Shown here piece after piece: positions 55,824 to 64,000 of a DNA stretch of 64,000 bases. Source of the stretch: Micromonosporaceae bacterium KJ-029 (GTDB lineage: Bacteria > Actinomycetota > Actinomycetes > Mycobacteriales > Micromonosporaceae); contig BIFP01000052.1 of NCBI GenBank assembly GCA_005402585.1, positions 215,062-279,061 on the forward strand, read 5' to 3'. A model generated the notes under the pieces. That model saw only the letters and a list, made by a program, of their open reading frames with translations. It was not told the DNA's origin and searched no databases. How positions within the stretch are numbered: the first letter of the stretch is position 1; each line of letters starts with the position of its first letter. The translations under genes were made by a program, and so were the position numbers.

Positions 55824-58430
55824 CTACTGCTTGAGCATGTTGTCCAGCAGCAGCGCGCACCGGATGACCCCGAGGTGGCTGTACGCCTGCGGGTGGTTGC
55901 CCAGGCCGCGCTCGGCGAGCGGGTCGTACTGCTCGGGCAGCAGCCCGGTCGGACCCGCCGTGTCGATCATCTGGAGGAACAGCTCCTCGGCGTCGGTGCG
56001 CCGCCCGGTGCGCAGGTACGCCTCGATCAGCCACGAGGTGCAGATGTGGAAGCCACCCTCGCGGCCGGGCAGGCCGTCGTCCCAGTGGTAGCGGTACACG
56101 ACCGGGCCGCTGCGCAGGTCCGCCTCAATCTTCAGCACAGTGGAGAGGAAGCGTGGATCGTCGCCGGGCAACAGGCCGGACAGGCCGATCCACAGCGACG
56201 AGGCGTCCATGTCCTCGTCGCCGTAGGCGACGCTGTACGCCTCGGCGTGCTCGTGCCAGCCGTACTCGAGCACGTTGGCGCCGATCCGGTCGCGTAGCTC
56301 CACCCACTCGGGGCGGTCCTCGCCACCGTGCTGGCGCATCACGTGCAGCGCACGGTCGACGGTCATCCAGCACATCACCTTCGAGAAGATGTGGTGCCGG
56401 GGTGGCAGACGAGCCTCCCAGATGCCGTGGTCCGGCTCGTGCCAGCGGCGACGGACCGCCTCGACCATGTTCTCCAGCACCCGCCACTCCTCGGCCCGCG
56501 CCGAACCCCGGGCGTCGGCCGTGGCGGCGATCAGGTCGGCGATCGGGCCGAAGACATCCAGCTGGAGCTGGTGGTTGGCGAGGTTGCCGACGCGTACCGG
56601 TCGGGAACCGGCGTAGCCGGGCAGGGTGTCGATGACGGCCTCGGCGCCCAGCTCGTAGCCGTCCACAGTGTAGAGCGGGTGCAGCCGTTCGGGGTGCCCG
56701 CCGGTGCGCTCCACGCAGCCGTCGACCCAGCGCAGGAACGCCTCGGCCTCGGTGATCGAGCCCAGGTCGACCAGGGCTCGGGCGGTCATCGCGGCGTCAC
56801 GCAGCCAGCAGTACCGGTAGTCCCAGTTCCGGACGCCGCCCAGTTCCTCGGGCAGTGAGGTGGTCGCCGCAGCCAGGATCGAACCGGTCGCCTCGTGGCA
56901 GAGGCCACGCAGCGTCAGCGCGCTGCGGGCGACCAGGTCGCGGGCGGTGGTCGGCAGCCGCAGCGAGGCCACCCAGTCCTTCCAGGGCCGTTCCGCCGCG
57001 GCCTGCCGTTCGTGGATCGGCAGCCGGTGGTGTTCCAGGCTGTGCGTGCCGAAGCGCAGCTCCAGCACCACCTGGCCACCGAGCGCGGAGAGGTCCACCA
57101 CCGCCTTGGCGGACTCGTACCCGCCGTCGTTGCCGACCTCCCACTGCACGCCGGGGGCGTAGAGCGCTACCGGTTCGTTGGAGCCGAGCACCAGCAGGCC
57201 GTCGCCGAGCGGCTGGAGCTGCACCGCGACCTGCGCGAACTCCGGCCGTGGCGCGAACTCCAGCCGGACCCGACCGGTGCCGGTCAGCACCCGGACCAGC
57301 GTCGAGTCGCCGGAGATGATCGCGGGCCCGTCCGGCGTGGCCCTGGGGTCGGGCTTGTCGAGCCAGTCGGTGACGGTGAGGCCCGACCAGCGCGTCTCCA
57401 CGGTCATGGTGCCCGAGCGGTAACGCTGGCCCAGCGGGATGCCGCCACGCTCCGGGGCGACGCTGAAGTGCCCTGCCGGGCTGCCGCCGACCAGGTCGGC
57501 GAAGATCGCCGCCGAGTCGGGCTTGGGGTTGCACAGCCAGCTCACCTTGGCGTCGGGGGTGAGCAGTGCGACGGTCCGCCCGTTGGCCAGCATCGAGTGC
57601 CGCTCGATCGGTACCGCGCGCTCGCCGAACAGCCAGTGCCGGCGGGTCTCCAGCAGCAGCCCGAGGGCGCGGGCGGCCTCGATCGGCTCGGCCACCCGGT
57701 AATCGGCCTTGGTCTCGCCCGGGCCGATCTTGATACCGACGTCTGGGCCGTGCAGGTTGCCGAAGGCGTTCTCGTCCGTGACGTCGTCGCCGATGAAGAG
57801 CACCGCGCTGGCCGAGAGCTGGGTACGCAGCTGGTCGACCGCAGTGCCCTTGTGGGTGGCCACCACGGAGAGTTCGATGACTTCCTTGCCCTGGGTGACG
57901 GTGACGTCCGGCCAGGTCGCGGGGCCGTTCCGGACCGCCTCGATGGCCGCGGCGGCGATCTGGGGATCCACTCCGCGGGTGTGCACGGCGACGCTGGCCG
58001 GCTTGCGTTCGAGCCGGACGCCCGGATGGGCCGCGGCGATCTCGCGCAGCACGTCACGCAGCCGGGTACGCACGGCGATCAGCTCGGGGGAGAGCCGCTC
58101 GACGAAGCCGATGTCGAACTCGGAGCCGTGGCTGCCGACCAGGTGGACCTCGCTGGGCAGCCGGGAGAGCGCGGCCAGGTCACGCAGCGCGCGGCCGGAG
58201 ACCACCGCCACGGTGGTCTGCGGCAGCGCGGCCAGGGCGCGCACCGCCGCCACCGACTCCGGCAGCGGTACGGCCTTGCTCGGGTCCTCCACGATGGGCG
58301 CGAGGGTGCCGTCGTAGTCACAGGCGATCAGCAGCTGGGGCACTCGGGCGATCCGACCGATGGCGGCCCGCAGCTCGGGATCCATCGTCCCCGCCACGGG
58401 CACGATGATGTCGTTGGTCGCGGCGTTCAC
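55824..58430 (-). CDS. Trehalose-phosphatase fused to a GH15 glycosidase
   Basis: An 868-residue fusion. Residues 1-260 are an OtsB-type HAD phosphatase (LLIACDYDGTLAPI, VVSGRALRDL, LFIGDDVTDENAFGN), which turns trehalose 6-phosphate into trehalose. Residues about 275-868 form a GH15 enzyme like the actinobacterial trehalases/glucoamylases (NWDYRYCWLRDAAMTARALV, DGYELGAEAVIDTLPGY, DEDMDASSLWIGLSGLLPGD, GGFHICTSWLIEAYLRTGR). Thus one protein could both make and break trehalose. GTG 58430 overlaps the otsA stop by four bases. Confidence 0.9.
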   Translation of the reverse strand: MNAATNDIIVPVAGTMDPELRAAIGRIARVPQLLIACDYDGTLAPIVEDPSKAVPLPESVAAVRALAALPQTTVAVVSGRALRDLAALSRLPSEVHLVGSHGSEFDIGFVERLSPELIAVRTRLRDVLREIAAAHPGVRLERKPASVAVHTRGVDPQIAAAAIEAVRNGPATWPDVTVTQGKEVIELSVVATHKGTAVDQLRTQLSASAVLFIGDDVTDENAFGNLHGPDVGIKIGPGETKADYRVAEPIEAARALGLLLETRRHWLFGERAVPIERHSMLANGRTVALLTPDAKVSWLCNPKPDSAAIFADLVGGSPAGHFSVAPERGGIPLGQRYRSGTMTVETRWSGLTVTDWLDKPDPRATPDGPAIISGDSTLVRVLTGTGRVRLEFAPRPEFAQVAVQLQPLGDGLLVLGSNEPVALYAPGVQWEVGNDGGYESAKAVVDLSALGGQVVLELRFGTHSLEHHRLPIHERQAAAERPWKDWVASLRLPTTARDLVARSALTLRGLCHEATGSILAAATTSLPEELGGVRNWDYRYCWLRDAAMTARALVDLGSITEAEAFLRWVDGCVERTGGHPERLHPLYTVDGYELGAEAVIDTLPGYAGSRPVRVGNLANHQLQLDVFGPIADLIAATADARGSARAEEWRVLENMVEAVRRRWHEPDHGIWEARLPPRHHIFSKVMCWMTVDRALHVMRQHGGEDRPEWVELRDRIGANVLEYGWHEHAEAYSVAYGDEDMDASSLWIGLSGLLPGDDPRFLSTVLKIEADLRSGPVVYRYHWDDGLPGREGGFHICTSWLIEAYLRTGRRTDAEELFLQMIDTAGPTGLLPEQYDPLAERGLGNHPQAYSHLGVIRCALLLDNMLKQ

Positions 58431-59827
58431 GCCGCCTCCATGTCGGGCACACCGAGTTCGGTGAGAAAGGACTTCGCCCAGTGCCCCACATCGTGGGTGC
58501 GCAAATGGCGTTGCATGGTCCGCATACGGCGACGAGCCTCCGGCTTCTCCACATGCACGGCCCGCAGCAGGGCATCCTTGACTGCGTCGGGGTCGTGCGG
58601 GTTGCACAGGAACGCCTGACGCAGCTCGGTGGCCGCGCCGGCGAACTCACTGAGTACGAGCGCGCCACCGTGGTCGGCCCTCGACGCGACGTACTCCTTG
58701 GCCACCAGATTCATTCCGTCTCGCAGCGGGGTCACCATCATCACGTCGGCGGCGGCGTACATCGCAGCCAGTTCGGTCCGACTGTACGACTGATGCAGAT
58801 AATGCACCGCCGGGACCCCGACCCGGCCAAATTCGCCATTTATCCGACCAACCTCGCGCTCGACCTTGACGCGAAGTGCCTGGTAGTGCTCGACGCGTTC
58901 GCGGCTCGGGGTGGCTACCTGCACCATAACAGCGTCCGGGACTGTCAACTTTCCGTCAGCCAGCAACTCGCGGAAGGCCTTGAGACGCAACTCGATGCCC
59001 TTGGTGTAATCCAGCCGGTCCACGCCCAGGATGATCGTCCGCGGGTTGCCCAGTTCCTCGCGGATCTCCTTGGCCCGGGCCTGGATCGCCGGGTCCGCGG
59101 CCAGCCGCTCCATCTCCTTGGTGTCGATGGAGATGGGGAAGGCGCCGGCCTTCACGTGGCGGCCGTCCACCTGGATCATCTGCCCCTCGTACCGCAGGCC
59201 GAGCAGGTGCCGGGCCAGCCGGACGAAGTTCTGCGCGGCCAGCCGCTGCTGGAACCCGACCAGGTCGGCGCCGAGCAGGCCACGCAGGATCTCGGTGCGG
59301 AACGGCATCTGCATGAACAGCTCGATCGGCGGGAACGGGATGTGCAGGAAGAAGCCGATCCGCAGGTCGGGGCGCAGTTCCCGGAGCATCGCCGGTACCA
59401 GCTGGAGCTGGTAGTCCTGGATCCACACCGTGGCACCCTCGGCCGCGACCTCCGCCGCGGCCTCCGCGAAGCGGGCGTTGACCAGGCGGTACGCCTCACG
59501 CCAGCGGCGCTTGTAGGCGGGTGTCTCGACGGCGTCGTGGTAGAGCGGCCAGATTGTCGCGTTGGACTGGCCCTCGTAGTAGCGCTCCAGTTCCTCCGCG
59601 CTCAGCGGCACCGGATGCAGGCGGATGCCCTCCAGGTCGAACGGTTCGGGGGCTGCGCCGGTGCCGCCGGCCCAGCCGACCCAGGTGCCGTGGTGTTCCG
59701 CGAGCACGGGATGCAGCGCGGTGACCAGCCCGCCGGGGCTGCGTCGCCACTGCCGTCCCTCGGGTGTGCTCACCTCGTCGACCGGCAGTCGGTTCGCCAC
59801 TACGACAAAGGAGCTACGGACGGTCAC
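58427..59827 (-). CDS. otsA: Trehalose-6-phosphate synthase
   Basis: Joins a nucleotide-activated glucose (UDP- or GDP-glucose) and glucose 6-phosphate. The 466-residue GT20 enzyme has VVVANRLPVD, WVGWAGGTG, TVWIQDYQLQLVPAMLRELR, GFFLHIPFPPIELFMQMPFR, ILGVDRLDYTKGIELRLKAF and VMMVTPLRDGMNLVAKEYVA, all family landmarks. GTG 59827 is chosen because GGAGGTGG stands six bases upstream. It is coupled to the phosphatase-GH15 gene by a GTGA overlap, giving a complete OtsAB route for a stress protectant. Confidence 0.95.
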   Translation of the reverse strand: MTVRSSFVVVANRLPVDEVSTPEGRQWRRSPGGLVTALHPVLAEHHGTWVGWAGGTGAAPEPFDLEGIRLHPVPLSAEELERYYEGQSNATIWPLYHDAVETPAYKRRWREAYRLVNARFAEAAAEVAAEGATVWIQDYQLQLVPAMLRELRPDLRIGFFLHIPFPPIELFMQMPFRTEILRGLLGADLVGFQQRLAAQNFVRLARHLLGLRYEGQMIQVDGRHVKAGAFPISIDTKEMERLAADPAIQARAKEIREELGNPRTIILGVDRLDYTKGIELRLKAFRELLADGKLTVPDAVMVQVATPSRERVEHYQALRVKVEREVGRINGEFGRVGVPAVHYLHQSYSRTELAAMYAAADVMMVTPLRDGMNLVAKEYVASRADHGGALVLSEFAGAATELRQAFLCNPHDPDAVKDALLRAVHVEKPEARRRMRTMQRHLRTHDVGHWAKSFLTELGVPDMEAA

Positions 59828-60160
59828 GATCTGCCACCTCCGGGTGCTGACGGGTCCCACCGCGATGAGCGTACTGAGCGTAGCTGCGGCGTCTGTTCCC
59901 CCGTGCCGGAGTCACCTACCCATCCCAGACTCGCCGAACCGCGAACGTGATCATGCTGACAGGCCAGCTGCCCAGCCGGCGGCGCGGGACAGGGCGGTTG
60001 GCCGGCCGTACGGCCGGGCGGGGCGATGTGGGGAATACGTGGCGTACCTGTCAGGATTGACGATGGCGTGCGCGTGGCCGGCTCCCGGCCTGCGGCGGTC
60101 GTGGCCCGCGCCCCGCACCCGCAATTCGGCGATCGCAACCCGACGGAGGTAGCCCGCACC
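59828..60160. other. Divergent intergenic region of otsA and ettA
   Basis: About 330 bases holding both promoters. CAGGAT near 60050 and GGAGGT ten bases before GTG 60161 belong to the ettA side. The frame upstream of GTG 60161 stays open to 60026 but has no start signal. No other gene is seen. Confidence 0.4.
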
Positions 60161-61837
<1,677 letters not shown>

Positions 61838-61849
61838 GCCAGGGCGATT

Positions 61850-62299
61850 GTGTTGGCTGACCGGTTTGTCTACCACTGCACGCTGCGGTGGTCCGACCTG
61901 GACGCGTACGGCCACGTCAACAACTCCCGCTTCCTCACCCTCTACGAGGAGGCCCGGGTGGCGTTGATGTTCGTCGGTGCCCGGGCACAGGGGGTCGACT
62001 CGTTCGCCGACGGCGTGGTGATCCGCCGGCACGAGGTCGACTACCTGCGCCCGGTCGACTACGCCCTGGGCCGGGCCACCGCCGAGGCGGCCCCGACCGT
62101 GCGGATCGAACTGTGGGTGGAGCAGGTTCGGGCCGCGTCCTTCACCATCGGTTACGAGATGTACGACGGTGACCTGCTGGTCAGTCGGGCGCGTTCGGTG
62201 CTGGTCCCGTTCGACCTGGCCCAGCAGTTGCCCCGGCGGCTCAGTGACCCGGAGCGCAAGTTCCTGCTCGGATACGCCCCGAACGGTGACACCGTATGA
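61850..62299 (+). CDS. Acyl-CoA thioesterase, 4-hydroxybenzoyl-CoA thioesterase type
   Basis: A 149-residue hotdog-fold enzyme: the catalytic Asp lies in RWSDLDAYGHVNNSRFLTLY (about residues 14-33), with the central helix TLYEEARVALMF. Such enzymes cleave acyl-CoA thioesters. GTG 61850 and the following TTG are both possible starts; no good ribosome site. It follows ettA by 12 bases and overlaps the next gene by four bases (ATGA), so the three are likely cotranscribed. Confidence 0.85.
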   Translation: MLADRFVYHCTLRWSDLDAYGHVNNSRFLTLYEEARVALMFVGARAQGVDSFADGVVIRRHEVDYLRPVDYALGRATAEAAPTVRIELWVEQVRAASFTIGYEMYDGDLLVSRARSVLVPFDLAQQLPRRLSDPERKFLLGYAPNGDTV

Positions 62300-63045
62300 G
62301 TGGCACCGACGCCCCGGGCGCTGTCGGTGGCTCCGAGGCCGCCGGGGGGCCGGCGCGGGCCGTCGCCGGGGGGCACGGGATCGAGGGCGTCGCCGACGCC
62401 GGTGCCTTCCTGTCCCGGCTCGTCCGGCTGGAGCGCGCCGCCCTGGTCCGGCTACGTCCGGCCGGTACGCCCGCCCGTACCGCCCTCTGGGCACGGCTGC
62501 CGTGGGGGGTGCTGGCGGTGCGTACGGTGGCCGGTGCGGGCGCCGGGGACGTCACCGTCGCCGCAGAACAGTTGCTCGCCGAGTTGGCGGCCGGCCGTGC
62601 CGAACTGCCCGCCCGACGCGACGCGCAGTGGCGCTGGGCGCTGCCGCCCACCACCAGTCGTGGGGTGGAGACGTTGCCGGGCGGGGAGCTGCGGCGGCTC
62701 GCCGAGGCGGCGGCGGGCGCCCTGCGCGAGGCCGCCGCGCACGGGGTGGCCGGCCGGGCGGTCGGGCAGCGGGCGCTGCGGGACGCGCTGCTGGACCACG
62801 TGGCGGTGGTGGTGACTCCGGACGACGAGCCCGACCGCCGTCCGGTGGAGGTGACTCAGCGGCTGGTGCAGGGCCTGATCCGGATGGGCTTCGTGGGCGC
62901 ACCCGGAGTCTCGCCGGAGCCGGACGGGGTGCAGGTCCGTACGGCTGGCCGATGGGTCGGCCTGGTGGGACCGTACGGAGCCGTCTGGTCGCAGAAGGCC
63001 ACGGATCTTGTCGTAAGGCCCGCCGTAGCTCATGCGAACGGATGA
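62296..63045 (+). CDS. Hypothetical protein (249 aa)
   Basis: An Ala/Arg-rich protein without a recognised domain. Features: SRLVRLERAALVRLRPAGTP, WARLPWGVLAVRTVAGAGAG, RDAQWRWALPPTTSRGVETL, and a conserved-looking end VQVRTAGRWVGLVGPYGAVW. The strong codon bias and the ATGA overlap with the thioesterase gene show it is real. It might work with the thioesterase, but nothing in the sequence proves a link. Confidence 0.65.
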   Translation: MSGTDAPGAVGGSEAAGGPARAVAGGHGIEGVADAGAFLSRLVRLERAALVRLRPAGTPARTALWARLPWGVLAVRTVAGAGAGDVTVAAEQLLAELAAGRAELPARRDAQWRWALPPTTSRGVETLPGGELRRLAEAAAGALREAAAHGVAGRAVGQRALRDALLDHVAVVVTPDDEPDRRPVEVTQRLVQGLIRMGFVGAPGVSPEPDGVQVRTAGRWVGLVGPYGAVWSQKATDLVVRPAVAHANG

Positions 63046-63085
63046 GTACCCCTCATCCTTCTGGGTCTGGGCTAGCGTTGGGGGG

Positions 63086-63220
63086 ATGCTTCGTACCGGC
63101 TGTCCGGGTACCGTCCATCCTCGGATCCAACACACCGTAGGCGAATGGATCCGCTGGGGAGTGAGGTGCGCGAGCGATGCCGTGGTGGTCATGGCGCCCC
63201 GGTCCCGCCAGTGGCGGTGA
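63086..63220 (+). other. Possible leaderless 44-codon frame upstream of the YbjN gene
   Basis: TAGCGT (63073-63078) stands seven bases before ATG 63086, the same spacing as at known-looking leaderless genes in this window. The frame runs 44 codons (MLRTGCPGTVHPRIQHTVGE...) and overlaps the start of the YbjN gene in another phase. It could be just the 5' region of the YbjN mRNA, or a leader peptide. Confidence 0.3.
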
Positions 63221-63761
63221 CCCGGAAACTCGAAGCAGGATCACGGTGGAGGGTGCCGTCCGGGTCGGACTGCCGACGCCCCGCCAGCCCGAGGAAGACT
63301 GCCCGGGCGGAGAGCATCCGTTGATCGCCGACATGCCGGCCACCGTCGAACCGGTCACCCTGCGCCGGATCTGCGACGCGCTCGACCTGCTCGATGTGCG
63401 CTACCTCGCCGACGGGGACGGCAACCTGCTGGCCATGTGGGAGCGGCACGCCGTGCTGGTCGCCCTGGAGGGTCCGGAGGACGAGATCCTCGTGCTGCGG
63501 GCCCGGCCGCACGCGACCGTGCCGCCGGACTGGGCGGACCGTGCCTACCGGGTGGTCAACGAGTGGAACCACACCCGGCGCTTCTGCAAGGCGTACGTCG
63601 GTGACGCCACCGAGCGGGGCCAGTTGCCGATCTACGCCGAGTTGCAGGTGCCGCTCGCCGCGGGCACCCACGACGCGCTCCTGGTCGAGCTGCTCGACTG
63701 CGGAGCGGCCGTGGCCACCAGCTTCGTCGACTGGCTGCACGACGAGGGCGCCCTGCTCTGA
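63177..63761 (+). CDS. YbjN domain protein
   Basis: A 194-residue protein with a C-terminal YbjN-like domain (residues 55-190): LRRICDALDLLDVRYLADGD, LVALEGPEDEILVLRARPHA, RAYRVVNEWNHTRRFCKAYV and LLDCGAAVATSFVDWLHDEG. The fold resembles type III secretion chaperones; in actinobacteria the role is unknown. The start (MPWWSWRPGP) follows GGGAGTGAGG by about ten bases. The stop codon lies at the border of an inverted-repeat element. Confidence 0.8.
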   Translation: MPWWSWRPGPASGGDPETRSRITVEGAVRVGLPTPRQPEEDCPGGEHPLIADMPATVEPVTLRRICDALDLLDVRYLADGDGNLLAMWERHAVLVALEGPEDEILVLRARPHATVPPDWADRAYRVVNEWNHTRRFCKAYVGDATERGQLPIYAELQVPLAAGTHDALLVELLDCGAAVATSFVDWLHDEGALL

Positions 63762-63925
63762 GAGACCGTCGGGAAACCTCGCGGCGGCTGCGGCGGGCCC
63801 AGCCGACGACCGGCGGCGTTGGAGATCGGTCCGGATACAACACCGGTATCCGGACCGATCTCCGCCTTGCCGGATCGCCGCCTGGACTCCGCCTCGCTCG
63901 CCCCGGGGTTTCCCGACAGTCTCTG
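63760..63925. repeat. 166-bp nested inverted-repeat element
   Basis: The outer arms 63760-63781 (GAGAGACCGTCGGGAAACCTCG) and 63904-63925 are complementary at 20 of 22 positions. Inside, GGAGATCGGTCCGGATAC (63821-63838) pairs perfectly with 63846-63863 (18 bp, seven-base loop). No frame inside. It could be a small non-autonomous transposable element or a strong terminator after the YbjN gene. Confidence 0.7.
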
Positions 63926-64000
63926 AGCTTGATCTTTAACCTTCGAGGGTCCTGCGGGAACCCCGGCCGGGAACGGAAACAGCCCTTGGTTGATGATCTT

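Overview
The window is a chromosomal stretch of a very GC-rich actinomycete, most probably of the family Micromonosporaceae (Micromonospora or a close relative). Reasons: strong GC bias at third codon positions, many GTG starts, many promoters with a TANNNT box six to eight bases before the start codon (leaderless transcripts), an F420-type PPOX protein, a GPGG-motif small membrane protein, DUF6232, DUF6158 and DUF1360 proteins, and a split cobalamin pathway. Family calls are from memory of motifs, not from searches.

Layout. 1-4290: a minus-strand sugar uptake operon (binding lipoprotein, two permeases, then an alpha-glucosidase cut by the window edge). 4290-5570: a decayed stretch with gene fragments. 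5571-9059: small membrane protein, metallophosphoesterase, BON protein, nucleotidyltransferase, a thymidylate-kinase-like enzyme and an SDR. 9217-11117: MurR/RpiR regulator and MurQ etherase, with a palindrome over a leaderless promoter. 11451-13627: a group 2 sigma factor behind a SigR-type promoter, then an NlpC/P60 hydrolase. 14085-18910: small conserved proteins and a DAHP synthase with a structured leader. 19070-28763: a broken DUF839 gene, an M16 peptidase pair, aspartate-semialdehyde dehydrogenase, PPOX, CBS and SCP2 proteins, a glycogen-debranching-type glucosidase and a PlsC acyltransferase. 28794-32707: a response regulator with two overlapping kinase genes, one degenerate. 33006-37404: a secreted sugar dehydrogenase with a cellulose-binding module, DinB protein, tRNA-Arg, hydrolase and HPF.

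37405-54811 holds a single-strand DNA-binding paralogue and a dispersed cobalamin/siroheme set: cobD/cbiB-cobQ, a cobB-like gene, and a cobC-like aminotransferase-cobT pair followed by a CysG/CobA fusion. These are interrupted by rhodanese, kinase, M20 peptidase, ATP-dependent DNA ligase, SURF1 and penicillin-binding protein genes. 54828-64000: a secreted lysozyme-like protein, the trehalose operon otsA and otsB-GH15, ettA, a thioesterase, a YbjN protein, and a 166-bp inverted-repeat element.

Most notable: (i) a 54-bp dispersed repeat forms the linker between the two CysG domains and adds a TTA codon; (ii) the CobB-like protein lacks the expected glutaminase cysteine and the Walker A Thr; (iii) the CobC-like enzyme carries an N-terminal His-His decapeptide repeat; (iv) the MurR operator covers the -10 box of a leaderless promoter; (v) GGAAT-N18-GTT lies upstream of the sigma factor; (vi) the DAHP synthase leader can form mutually exclusive stems. 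I see no CRISPR array, prophage, complete insertion sequence or secondary-metabolite core enzyme.
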